Assembly: GCA_007753915.1 (NCBI GenBank)
Contig: CP036352.1
Location: 3,101,306-3,165,305, forward strand
Reading direction: 5' to 3'
DNA from: Phycisphaerae bacterium RAS2
GTDB lineage: Bacteria; Planctomycetota; Phycisphaerae; UBA1845; UTPLA1
Length of the DNA stretch: 64,000 bases
Part shown: in pieces, positions 54,537-63,299 of the stretch
How positions within the stretch are numbered: position 1 is the stretch's first letter
Layout: every line of letters begins with the position of its first letter
Notes under the pieces: model-generated
The model's input: only the letters and a program-made list of their open reading frames with translations
Told to the model about the DNA's origin: nothing
Databases searched by the model: none
Position numbers and translations under genes: made by a program

Positions 54537-55586
54537 ATGCGCGGAATGCCTTTCAAACTGACGCTTTGCTGTCTGCTCACGATTGCGATTGCGATTGCGA
54601 TTGCAGAGTCGCCCGCGCTGGCATCGCAAAAGGCGAAACGCGGCCGGCCCGCTCAACCTTCTCGCGTGACTGTGCCTGAACGCAAGGTGCCAACCGGCGC
54701 GAAAGTCGCGGCGAGCGAAGACGCTGTGCTGGCGCTTCAGGTCGCGCTGGACCGCTCCGGGTTTTCACCCGGGGTCATCGACGGTTCGCTTGGCGGCAAA
54801 ACAAGAATCGCACTCGATGCGTTTCAGCGGTTCGCCGGACTGACCCCGACCGGATCGCCCGACGCGGCGACGCTTGCCAAGCTCCGCGTTGTGGATCGTG
54901 AGGCATTGCAATCGTACGAAGTGACGTCGTGGGACATGGCGCAGATCAAGCCCCCGCCCCGCCGCTGGGAGGACAAGGCCAAAGCCGCCCTGCTCGGCTA
55001 TGCGTCGGCACTGGAAATGCTCGCCGAGCGCGGCCACTGCACGCAGGCGCTGGTCCGGCGACTGAATCCCAGCGTGCAATTCGAGCGGCTCGCGCCCGGG
55101 GCGCGCGTCGTGCTGCCGAACGTCATTGAGCCGGCGGAGGTGCGACATGCCGCTTCCGTCGAGATTGACCTCGCGCGCAAGATCGTCTTCACACTCGATG
55201 CCCGAGGCAATGTCTTGGGCCTGTTTCATTGTTCCATCGCCAAGGACAAGGCCAAGCGCCCGCGCGGCCAAGCCAGAATTGTCACGGTCAATCGAAATCC
55301 GGAGTACCTGTTCGACCCCGCGATGTGGCCCGAAGTTAAAGACGTGAAACGCAAGCTGCTCATCCCCGCCGGGCCGAACAACCCCGTCGGCCTTTGCTGG
55401 ATCGGCCTGTCACTCCGCGGATACGGCATGCACGGCACGCCCGAGCCGGAGCTGATCGGCAAGACCGGCTCGCACGGCTGCTTCCGCCTCGCAAACTGGG
55501 ACGCGATTCGGCTTGGGAAGATGGTGCGAGTCGGTGCGCCGGTTCGGTTCACGACGAAGTCCGACTTACTGACCGCATCACGTTAG
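54537..55586 (+). CDS. L,D-transpeptidase with peptidoglycan-binding domain, exported
   Basis: A 349-residue exported wall enzyme. A signal peptide (LTLCCLLTIAIAIAIAESPALA) is followed by a PG_binding_1 domain (VLALQVALDRSGFSPGVIDGSLGGKTRIALDAFQRF) and a LysM-like stretch (YASALEMLAERGHCTQALVRRLNPS...VVLPNV). The YkuD domain (about 200-340) has the catalytic HGTPEPELIGKTGSHGCFRL, with Cys as nucleophile. The signal peptide is built on four copies of GATTGC (54581-54604), so its hydrophobic AI run can vary in length by slippage. It forms 3-3 cross-links or anchors proteins. Confidence 0.93.
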   Translation: MRGMPFKLTLCCLLTIAIAIAIAESPALASQKAKRGRPAQPSRVTVPERKVPTGAKVAASEDAVLALQVALDRSGFSPGVIDGSLGGKTRIALDAFQRFAGLTPTGSPDAATLAKLRVVDREALQSYEVTSWDMAQIKPPPRRWEDKAKAALLGYASALEMLAERGHCTQALVRRLNPSVQFERLAPGARVVLPNVIEPAEVRHAASVEIDLARKIVFTLDARGNVLGLFHCSIAKDKAKRPRGQARIVTVNRNPEYLFDPAMWPEVKDVKRKLLIPAGPNNPVGLCWIGLSLRGYGMHGTPEPELIGKTGSHGCFRLANWDAIRLGKMVRVGAPVRFTTKSDLLTASR

Positions 55587-55598
55587 AATCCCAAGCCG

Positions 55599-57221
55599 GT
55601 GGTACGCTCCGAATCACAACTCAATCGCGACAGAGGCCGCTGGACGTACCTCGTCGTACTAGCCTGCGCGCTCTGGCACATCTGGGCCGCCGGGCATTAC
55701 ACCGTCTTCGATGACGAGGCTTTCAGTTGCCGGCGATACACGCTGCCGATGCGCGAGATGATCGTCGCGCTGTGGCACGGAGCCGAGCCCGACCCGCCGT
55801 TGTATTACGTGGCGCAGAACTTGTGCGTTCGGCTGCTGGGTGTCGGACCGCTCGAGCTTCGCGCCCTGTCAATCGCGCTCTTCGCGGCGGGCCTGTTGAT
55901 GATCCGCGCGGCGGCGGCGGCGTGGTTTGATCGAACTACCGCACACGTGGCCATGGTGATTTGCGCGCTGCACCCGGCGCACCTCATGCTGGGCTTCGCG
56001 GCGAGGTGGTACAGCGCGATGTTTCTGGCGGTCGCGTGGCTGATGTGGGCGACGGCGAAGCTACGGTCCAGCATCGCCGATGCAAACCAGGCAAACTGGC
56101 CGCACGCACAGCGTCGGCTTGTCGCGTGGCGAGTTATGCTTTGGGGGCTGGCGGCGACGGCGGTCTGCCATGTCAACTATTTCGGACCTGTTCTGGTCGG
56201 CCTGTTCTGGCTGGTCGGCCTCGCCGCGAATCCTCGGAAATGGATTCACTGGTTCATCGCAATCCTCATGACTGGGTTGTTGTACGCACCGTGGGCGCCG
56301 GCCTTCTGGCGGCAACTTACAAGTTTCCCCGACATCTCCGGCGGATGGCGCAGCGCCGCCGCGACGGCCGCCCGCACCGGAATGGCCCTGTCGACCGGAA
56401 GCGTCGCCTCGGTGCAAGCCTGGTGGGTCTGGGGGCCGATGGCGATGTTCGCCGCGTGCGCGGCCGCCCTGCTCGTGCGTTACCGGCGTCCGGTCGGCGG
56501 AATCGCGCTGGTAGTCCTCGGTTGCATCGCAGCCGGCGCCGCCTCGCGCACCATGCTGGACAAGTACGTCCTGTCCTTCAGCGGGATCGCGTGTGTCCTG
56601 ATTGCGGCACTACTCCGCCGGGGCCTCGCCGAATCGGCTCGCGACCGGCGGCTTGCGGCGATGGTCGCAACCGTTGCATTGACCATTGCGTGGATCGGCT
56701 GCGGCATCAACCTCGCGCGAGGGCAATCGCTCGCCAGCCTGCGCTGGCACGATCCCTATCCAAGAGTCATGCAGGACCTGCTCAACGACCGGGCCGCGCC
56801 GCCCGCCGACCAGTGGGTCGTGGGTCACCCGTCGGCGTGGTATTACTTCGGCCTCGAATCGTTGCGATCGCGCGCCGAGACGGGTGGTGCACTTCGTATT
56901 GACCCGGTGGCCTGGCGGCGGCTCGCGGTCCCCGGCGAGAATACCGGCAAGGCACGCGTGCCGCTGACAGCCGAGGCCATGCTACCGCGGCTGGCACTGG
57001 ACTCGCCCGATCGTATCCTCACCGTAGAGTCGTCCGATTTCGCGGATTCACCGGCGTGGAAGGGCCTCATCAAGAAACTGGAAGCCGGCTACTTCGTCGA
57101 GCAGGAACGGACCTGGCTCGAAGACCCTGACAGCGCACTCAAAGACCGGATCGACCCCCGTTTTCACCATCCCCGGTGGCGGATTACGGTTCGATTCTGG
57201 CGACGGATTCCCTCCAGTTGA
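55599..57221 (+). CDS. GT-C-like membrane glycosyltransferase
   Basis: A 540-residue membrane protein starting at a GTG near 55599. The first extracytoplasmic loop holds an acidic pair in YTVFDDEAFSCRRYTLPMREMI, as in GT39/GT83-type polyprenyl-phosphate-sugar transferases. About ten hydrophobic spans follow (for example LRALSIALFAAGLLMIRAAA, FGPVLVGLFWLVGLA, AMFAACAAALLV, LAAMVATVALTIAWIGCGI). The last 170 residues are a soluble periplasmic domain. It probably transfers a sugar to lipid or protein. The specific substrate is unknown. It follows the L,D-transpeptidase gene after about 12 bases. Confidence 0.8.
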   Translation: MVRSESQLNRDRGRWTYLVVLACALWHIWAAGHYTVFDDEAFSCRRYTLPMREMIVALWHGAEPDPPLYYVAQNLCVRLLGVGPLELRALSIALFAAGLLMIRAAAAAWFDRTTAHVAMVICALHPAHLMLGFAARWYSAMFLAVAWLMWATAKLRSSIADANQANWPHAQRRLVAWRVMLWGLAATAVCHVNYFGPVLVGLFWLVGLAANPRKWIHWFIAILMTGLLYAPWAPAFWRQLTSFPDISGGWRSAAATAARTGMALSTGSVASVQAWWVWGPMAMFAACAAALLVRYRRPVGGIALVVLGCIAAGAASRTMLDKYVLSFSGIACVLIAALLRRGLAESARDRRLAAMVATVALTIAWIGCGINLARGQSLASLRWHDPYPRVMQDLLNDRAAPPADQWVVGHPSAWYYFGLESLRSRAETGGALRIDPVAWRRLAVPGENTGKARVPLTAEAMLPRLALDSPDRILTVESSDFADSPAWKGLIKKLEAGYFVEQERTWLEDPDSALKDRIDPRFHHPRWRITVRFWRRIPSS

Positions 57222-57354
57222 CCCTTTGTCCAAGTGCCTCGACGTCCGAATGTTGGGATTGAGTTCATCGGGGGGGCCCTGTTATAATCAGGGCTCCGAC
57301 GGATCGAACATACCTGCCCACCGGTCAACCCGGAATGGCAAGAGGGGAAATCGC

Positions 57355-59073
57355 GTGAACATGTTTCGAATTGTTGCTTCTTTGACGGTTGCATTCTGCG
57401 CGCTGACGTTTGCCCCGCCAGCATCGGCACAGATGTTTGTCGAGTCCAGCACGACGCGCTTCCCACAACCTGACCCGAATGAGTACACCAACCAGTGTAC
57501 GCTTGGCGACATCGACGGCGACACCGACCTGGACATCATCTGGGCCAACGGCGGCAACTTCACCTCCGCCGGCACGAACCAGCTCGCGCGAATCTACATC
57601 AACGACGGAACCGGCGTATTCACCGACCAGAGCGTCGCCCGCGGCGCTGTGAGCGGCCTCTTTCGCGGGGTCGAACTGGGCGACGTCGACAATGACGGCG
57701 ACCTGGACATGGTCCTCGCCGAGGACTTCAACCGACAGCCGAACCTGCTCATTAACAACGGCAGCGGCTTCTTCACCGACGAATCCGCCACGCGATTGCC
57801 CGCCACGACGCTCGGCAGCAGCCGGGCGCAGTTCGCCGACATCGACAACGACGGCGATCTCGATCTGTACTTCACCAACGGCGGGGCCAGCCGCTGGGGC
57901 TCGGGTCAGAATCGCATTTATGTCAACAATGGCGCAGGCGTCTTCACCGACGAAACCGCGACACGCCATCCCGTGGCTGTGCTCTCCGAGCCGCAGGACG
58001 CCATCTTCGCGGATATCGATGGCGACTATGACCTGGATGTACGTACCGCCAGCACCGGCAGCGGCGTCAGCCGCCTCTATCGCAACGACGGCACAGGCGT
58101 CTACAGCACCGTCGCGGGCGTACCGACAGATGCGAACTGCTATTCCTACGACTTCGGCGACATCGATGGTGACGGCGATCTCGACCTGCTCGGGGCGAAC
58201 GCTTCCGGCTCCGGCAATAACTCTGAACTGATGCTTCGCAACGACTCCGCCGGCACGGTCTTCACCAACGTCAGCGCGAACATCTCCCCCAATCCCGCGG
58301 TCGACGACAACGACAGCAAGTTCTTCGACTATGACAACGACGGCGATCTCGATCTGATCGTCGCGCGACTGGGTGGCACGGCCGAGCGAATCTACAATAA
58401 CAACGGCAGCGGCGTCTTCACCGAAGTCACCGGGCTCATCACCGCCATCAGCGACGCAACGCTTGACATCAAGGTTGGCGACGTGAACGGCGACGGTCGA
58501 TTGGACATCGTCACGGCCCAAGGCGAATCAGGTAGCTTCCGCAATCGCCTGTACATCAACACGACCGGCGCGGTCGATACCCGCGCGCCGCGCATCGTCG
58601 CCACCGAGCCCATTGCCAACAACAACAACGTCTCGTCGCCGTTCGTGGTGCGCGCCGCGATCCTCGACGACATGTCATCGGATCGGAATTTCTTCGACCG
58701 GGGCATCACGCTGAACTACACCATCGACGCCGGGCCGGTCCAGCAAGTCGCGGCGCGGCACAGCGGCGGCCAGATCTATCGCGCGGTGATTCCGCCGGTC
58801 GGCTGCGGCGGCGTGGTCTCGTACTTCTTCACGGCGCGCGACTTCGCCAACAATCTCGGCACGGGCCCCACACAAATGTTCACGGTGACCCCCACCCTGA
58901 TGCCCGGCGATCTCGACGCCGATGGCGACGTCGATCATGTCGACGGCCAGATTCTCGCCAACGTGCTGATCGGGTCCGACACCGACCCCGGGCACATTTG
59001 CCGGGCCGATCTCAATGGCGACACCCTGCGCGACGGGCAGGACGTGATCTCATTCGTCGCGCTGATCCCCTGA
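57355..59073 (+). CDS. FG-GAP/VCBS-repeat secreted protein with dockerin-like end
   Basis: A 572-residue secreted protein. GTG 57355 is favoured by GAGGGGAA six bases upstream; ATG 57361 is close. The signal peptide ends PPASAQ. Repeats of the GDIDGDTDLDIIWANGG/GDVDNDGDLDMVLAED/ADIDNDGDLDLYFTNGG type (about seven) make a beta-propeller with calcium-binding DxDxDGxxD loops. A globular domain with a beta-sandwich feel follows (about 420-510). The C terminus GDLDADGDVDHVDGQILANVL...CRADLNGDTLRDGQDVISFVALIP is a dockerin-like EF pair. Its stop overlaps the convergent peptidase gene by 24 bases. Confidence 0.92.
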   Translation: MNMFRIVASLTVAFCALTFAPPASAQMFVESSTTRFPQPDPNEYTNQCTLGDIDGDTDLDIIWANGGNFTSAGTNQLARIYINDGTGVFTDQSVARGAVSGLFRGVELGDVDNDGDLDMVLAEDFNRQPNLLINNGSGFFTDESATRLPATTLGSSRAQFADIDNDGDLDLYFTNGGASRWGSGQNRIYVNNGAGVFTDETATRHPVAVLSEPQDAIFADIDGDYDLDVRTASTGSGVSRLYRNDGTGVYSTVAGVPTDANCYSYDFGDIDGDGDLDLLGANASGSGNNSELMLRNDSAGTVFTNVSANISPNPAVDDNDSKFFDYDNDGDLDLIVARLGGTAERIYNNNGSGVFTEVTGLITAISDATLDIKVGDVNGDGRLDIVTAQGESGSFRNRLYINTTGAVDTRAPRIVATEPIANNNNVSSPFVVRAAILDDMSSDRNFFDRGITLNYTIDAGPVQQVAARHSGGQIYRAVIPPVGCGGVVSYFFTARDFANNLGTGPTQMFTVTPTLMPGDLDADGDVDHVDGQILANVLIGSDTDPGHICRADLNGDTLRDGQDVISFVALIP

Positions 59074-60222
59074 CGGCTGGGTGGTGGCGGGCTGGCTTGC
59101 GGCCCTGATTTCGATGCGCTGGTCAGCCGTGTCGGCAATCAGCGGTTGGATTGACTTGATCCCTTCAATCAACGCGGAACGCATCGGCGGGGCCGAGCCG
59201 CTGTGGCCGGCAGCCTCGACGAGCACCAGCCGCGCGCCCGGAATTGCTTTCATCACTCGCCACGCTGCGATGGGCGGGCAGATCACGTCGTAACGCCCAT
59301 GGCAGATGACCGTCGGGATGCCGGACAGCTTCGGCGCATCCGCGAGCAGTTGCCCTTCCTTGAGGAAGCAATTATTCGCCATGTAGTGATTCTCGATGAG
59401 CGAGAAGGCGTACACGTCCTCGGCGTCGAGAATCTCCTGCACTTCCGCATCGCTCGTGACCAGTGCCGCGAGCTTGGTCTCATAGGCCGCCCAGGCGCGG
59501 GCGATTTTATCGCGTGTCGATTTGTCCTTGCTCTGGAGCAATTCGAGGAACTGGGCCGGGTAGTTCTTCTCTTCCGGCTTGGGGACGATCGACTTGAGCT
59601 GATCAAACACTTCGGGGTAGTACTGCGCGACGCCACCGTGATAGAAGTGGTCGATCTCCTCGCGCGTGGCGGTGAAGATGCCGCGCAACACGAGGGAGCT
59701 GACGTGCCGCGGATACTTCTCGGCGTAGGCCAGCGCGAGCGTCGAGCCCCACGAGCCGCCAAAAAGCTGTACCTTCGGCAATCGCAGCGCGATGCGCAGT
59801 CGCTCGATGTCATCAACAAGCGCCTGCGTGTTGTTATCGCGCAACTCGGCGTGGGGCTTGCTTTTCCCCGCGCCGCGCTGGTCGTGCAGGATGATGAAGT
59901 ACCGCTTCGGGTCGTGGAAGCGTCGCATGTTCGGCCCGCAGCCACCGCCCGGCCCACCGTGCAGAACCATGACGGGGATGCCTCGCGGATTGCCGCACAA
60001 CTCGTAATAGATTTCGTGAATGTCCGAGACTTTCAGGTATCCCGTCTGAAACGGCTCAATCGGCGGGTAGTAATCCTGCAGATTCTCGCCGGGCACCTGG
60101 GCAAATGCCGGCGCACACGGCAAGAGGGAGCCGAGACTTGCAAAGGCCACCAGGCACGCAACGACATGTAGCCTGTAACGAAACCGTGGATCGAAACCGC
60201 TGGATGAATTCATGCGCGGCAT
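59050..60222 (-). CDS. Exported prolyl aminopeptidase
   Basis: A 390-residue alpha/beta hydrolase of the S33 family that cleaves N-terminal proline. ATG 60222 gives a signal peptide (MPRMNSSSGFDP...PAFAQ); an ATG nine bases later is also possible. GGPGGGCGP is the oxyanion region, FGGSWGSTLALAYA holds the nucleophile Ser, and the end has CHGRYDVICPP (Asp) and EAAGHSGS (His). Most Pip enzymes are cytosolic, so export is unusual. The C-terminal tail is Thr/Gln/Pro-rich. Convergent with the VCBS gene, sharing 24 bases. Confidence 0.9.
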   Translation of the reverse strand: MPRMNSSSGFDPRFRYRLHVVACLVAFASLGSLLPCAPAFAQVPGENLQDYYPPIEPFQTGYLKVSDIHEIYYELCGNPRGIPVMVLHGGPGGGCGPNMRRFHDPKRYFIILHDQRGAGKSKPHAELRDNNTQALVDDIERLRIALRLPKVQLFGGSWGSTLALAYAEKYPRHVSSLVLRGIFTATREEIDHFYHGGVAQYYPEVFDQLKSIVPKPEEKNYPAQFLELLQSKDKSTRDKIARAWAAYETKLAALVTSDAEVQEILDAEDVYAFSLIENHYMANNCFLKEGQLLADAPKLSGIPTVICHGRYDVICPPIAAWRVMKAIPGARLVLVEAAGHSGSAPPMRSALIEGIKSIQPLIADTADQRIEIRAASQPATTQPSGDQRDE

Positions 60223-60292
60223 GATGCGCGGAGTGCCGCGATCTCGCAATGGAGTAGGCAAGGTTCGGCGGCTTGGGTGAATCGATGCCTGG

Positions 60293-61003
60293 TCAATACG
60301 CCCCGCGACCGCTCAACACGGCGGGCAGCGTTTTGAAGAGGATTTGCAGGTCCAGCGCCAGCGAGCGATTGCGGATATACCAAACATCCAGCGCCAGCCA
60401 CTCCTCGTAGGGGATTTCCGTCCGCCCGCTGACCTGCCACAGACACGTGATGCCCGGTTTGATGCTTAATCGCAGCCGCTGGTCGGCGGTATCGGTGCGA
60501 ACCTCGTCGAGCGGCAGGGGCCGCGGGCCGACGAGGCTCATGTCGCCCCGCAAGACGTTGAGAAACTGCGGAAGCTCATCGATGCTTGTCCGACGGAGCC
60601 ATCGGCCGACGGTTGTCACGCGCGGGTCGTTCCTCATTTTGAAGCACGGCCCGGTCGGGAGGCTGTTCAAGCGGCGAAACAGTTCTTTGTCGTCGTCCGC
60701 GCCGTTGTACATGGTGCGGAGCTTGAACATGGTGAAGGGCTCGTGGCCCCGGCCCGCGCGCGGCTGCTTGAAGAAGACCGGCCCGCGCGAGGTGAGCTTG
60801 ATTGCAACAGCCGACGCGAGAATGATCGGCGCCGCCAGCACCAGGGCGATGCACGATATCGCCACGTCGAGCACGCGCGAAACGACGGCATACCCGCGAC
60901 GCTCGCGCGACGCGGAGGGAGCCAGCATTGTCGGCAGCACCGCGCGCCCGTCGGCTCGTTCGAGCACGGAAATCGCGACGGCGGTAGACTTGATCGCGGA
61001 CAT
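60293..61003 (-). CDS. Undecaprenyl-phosphate sugar transferase (WbaP/ExoY type)
   Basis: A 236-residue bacterial sugar transferase that starts a lipid-linked repeat unit by moving a sugar-phosphate to undecaprenyl phosphate. One helix near residues 40-66 (RVLDVAISCIALVLAAPIILASAVAIKL) anchors it. The conserved catalytic region has GPVFFKQPRAGRGHEPFTMFKLRTM, RTSIDELPQFLNVLRGDMSLVGPRPL and GITCLWQVSGR. The N-terminal four-helix domain of WbaP is absent, so this is the minimal ExoY-type. It lies with WecG/TagA and GT4 genes in a surface polysaccharide operon. Confidence 0.94.
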   Translation of the reverse strand: MSAIKSTAVAISVLERADGRAVLPTMLAPSASRERRGYAVVSRVLDVAISCIALVLAAPIILASAVAIKLTSRGPVFFKQPRAGRGHEPFTMFKLRTMYNGADDDKELFRRLNSLPTGPCFKMRNDPRVTTVGRWLRRTSIDELPQFLNVLRGDMSLVGPRPLPLDEVRTDTADQRLRLSIKPGITCLWQVSGRTEIPYEEWLALDVWYIRNRSLALDLQILFKTLPAVLSGRGAY

Positions 61004-61113
61004 GCTTCCCCTTCCCCGGACCGGGTCGACGCTGGGTCAACGCGATCTTGCAGTGCGATCGAAAATCATTTGCGGCATTCGCCCGCCGCCCCCGCGGCGC
61101 GCGTCTTCCATTA

Positions 61114-61926
61114 TCATACCATTTGACCCGTTCGGATTCCTACCCCCCCGTCCTTAACCGACCGCCGGCCAAAGGCCCATTTCAACGTCCGAAACACAAA
61201 AACGGGGTTCCCCACGAGGTAACGCCGCCACTTCCCGACCGGGTCCATCAGGAGTCGATACAGCCACTCGCACCCCATTCGACACATCCAGACCGGCCCG
61301 CGCCGCTCCACCCCTGCGTAGTAGTCGAACAACGCTCCCACGCACCACTTCACCGGGGCTGTCAGCTTGTGTCCGTGTTCAGCCAACCACATCTCCTGCC
61401 GCGGGCTGGACATCCCTACGAACACAATATCGGGCCTTGTCGAATTGATGTGCTCGATGATCCTGTCGGATTGGGCCAGGTCGAAATGCCCGTGGTGCTT
61501 CCCCGTGATTCGCAACGTCGGAAAGTCCCGGGTCAGCACTTCGGCCGCTTTATCCACCACTCCGGGTTGGTTGCCGAGGAGAAAAATTGACACGCCTGCT
61601 TCCGCGCACGCCGCAGCCATCAGGGGAAAATAATCCGCCGCAGTCATCCGCTCTGGCAGTCGCGCACGGCTCCAACGACTCGCCCAGACGAGCGAGGCCC
61701 CGTCGGCATACAGCAGGTCACTATCGGTGAGTACGCGGCGGAATTGGTCGTCGCGCCACGCGAGGTTCATGGTGTGCGCGTTCGCATAACAAGCCGTAGT
61801 CGGCACGCCGGCCTTGGCGCGCGCGACAGCGGTCGCCGCGAGCGATGCCTTGTCCAGCGGAGCCAGCGGCATGTCCAGCACGTCCACTGGCGGCGGAAGC
61901 TCAATGTACCGCGACCAATCGGTCAC
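61114..61926 (-). CDS. WecG/TagA/CpsF-family glycosyltransferase
   Basis: A 270-residue GT26 enzyme that adds N-acetylmannosamine (or a related sugar) to a lipid-linked intermediate. Features include CYANAHTMNLAWRDDQFRRVLTDSDLLYADGASLVWASRW, RMTAADYFPLM, VSIFLLGNQPGVVDKAAEVL, then DIVFVGMSSPRQEMWLAEHG and VGALFDYYAGVERRGPVWM. The start is a GTG at 61926, overlapping the upstream GT4 stop by 26 bases. It belongs to the polysaccharide operon. Confidence 0.93.
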   Translation of the reverse strand: MTDWSRYIELPPPVDVLDMPLAPLDKASLAATAVARAKAGVPTTACYANAHTMNLAWRDDQFRRVLTDSDLLYADGASLVWASRWSRARLPERMTAADYFPLMAAACAEAGVSIFLLGNQPGVVDKAAEVLTRDFPTLRITGKHHGHFDLAQSDRIIEHINSTRPDIVFVGMSSPRQEMWLAEHGHKLTAPVKWCVGALFDYYAGVERRGPVWMCRMGCEWLYRLLMDPVGKWRRYLVGNPVFVFRTLKWAFGRRSVKDGGVGIRTGQMV

Positions 61927-63142
61927 TCGCTTTCCTCCACGGCTTCAGAAGCCGTGTGTACAGCGCTTCGTAACGCCCCACGACATCCCGCGCGTGAAAG
62001 CGCCGCTGCATTGTCGCCTGCGCCGCGCGACCCAGCCGTGCCGCGAACGTTGTATCGTGCAGCACCCGGCCCAGCGCGTGGGCCAGCAGGTGCGGACGAT
62101 TCGGCTCGACCAGCAAGCCGTCGTGCTCGTCGGTCAGGGCCTCGGGAATGCCGCCGACGCGCGTCGCAACGATGGGGCGCGCCATGGCCATCGCCTCCAG
62201 CAACACGTTCGGCAAGCCCTCGGACTTGCTCGGCAGGCAAACCACGTCGGCCGCGGCAATCGCCGACCACACATCGCGCGTGAACCCGGCCAGCTTTACA
62301 ACGTCTTCAACCTGGCGTTCGAGAATACGGCTTTGCAGCGCCTCGTGATCGGGGCCTTCGCCCAGCACGATGACGCGCACTTCGGGATGCGTATCGCGCA
62401 GGACCGATGCCGCGTCGATCAGGGTGTCGATGCCCTTCTCATAGCTAAGCCGCGCGAGCGTGAGGATAACCTTCTCCTCGCCGCAGCAGCCCCAGCTCGC
62501 CCGGGCGATCCCCGCCGCACGAACATCGACGGTCGCAGGCGGTTCCACGCCCGTGTGAATCACCGTGATGCGATCGGGGTTCATGCCGTGCCGCGCCACG
62601 CAATCGCTCTTGACGGCCTCCGACACGGCAATGGCATGCGTGGGAAGTCGCGCGCACGCCGCATCGATCAGCCAGTCACTGCTGCGCCGCTTCTCACGGC
62701 GGTAATCCCCCATCGCATAGACCGTGGACAGCACGACCGGAACGCCTGCAAGCCGCGCGCCCACCGCACCGTAAATGTCGGCGCGAAGCAGATGGGTATG
62801 AACGATGTCCGGCTGGAGGCGGGCGATCAGCCGCTGGGCGCGAAACATGGCGCGGGGGTCCAGCTCTCTTGGAACTCCAAGGTCGAACGTCTGTACGCCC
62901 AGCGCCTCAAGCTGTGCCCGCACCGGGCCGCCGCCGTAGAAGCATGCGGCCGACATGTGATACTTGCGACGATCCAGGTGCCGCGCAATTTGAAGCAGCC
63001 ATTTCGTGTCGGTCTTGATGGCGAACGTCGAGACGAGATGGAGCAGGCGGCACGGTTCGTCGGCCGAAGCCAGCGCGGTCGCGGAATATGCGTTTGTATG
63101 CATTCCAAGCATGGGAAGACCATTCAAACCGCGAGGCTGCAT
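61901..63142 (-). CDS. Family 4 glycosyltransferase
   Basis: A 413-residue GT-B enzyme. The start at 63142 could instead be ATG 63112. The N-terminal acceptor half opens HLVSTFAIKTDTKWLLQIARHL and DIVHTHLLRADIYGAVGARLAGVPVVLSTVY. The C-terminal nucleotide-sugar half has VILTLARLSYEKGIDTLIDAASVL, VIVLGEGPDHEAL and the E-x7-E motif in SKSEGLPNVLLEAMAMARPIVATRVGGIPE. The sugar donor is unknown. It overlaps WecG/TagA by 26 bases. Confidence 0.93.
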   Translation of the reverse strand: MQPRGLNGLPMLGMHTNAYSATALASADEPCRLLHLVSTFAIKTDTKWLLQIARHLDRRKYHMSAACFYGGGPVRAQLEALGVQTFDLGVPRELDPRAMFRAQRLIARLQPDIVHTHLLRADIYGAVGARLAGVPVVLSTVYAMGDYRREKRRSSDWLIDAACARLPTHAIAVSEAVKSDCVARHGMNPDRITVIHTGVEPPATVDVRAAGIARASWGCCGEEKVILTLARLSYEKGIDTLIDAASVLRDTHPEVRVIVLGEGPDHEALQSRILERQVEDVVKLAGFTRDVWSAIAAADVVCLPSKSEGLPNVLLEAMAMARPIVATRVGGIPEALTDEHDGLLVEPNRPHLLAHALGRVLHDTTFAARLGRAAQATMQRRFHARDVVGRYEALYTRLLKPWRKASDRLVAVH

Positions 63143-63299
63143 GATGCGAGGCGGACTCTCGGCGCACTGTGCGCCGCATCCGCTCGATTCAGCCTACGAT
63201 ACAACGCTTCACCGTGCGCGCATCCGTCCGCACAACGGCTATACAGATGGGATTATCGTAACCTGTGATCGGACGTCGGCCCATGACGCAATTCGCGGG

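Noticed and set aside
57325-58521. A 398-codon minus-strand ORF, valine- and aspartate-rich, opposite the VCBS gene
   Set aside because: The apparent repeats are the reverse reading of the DxDGD repeats of the VCBS gene.
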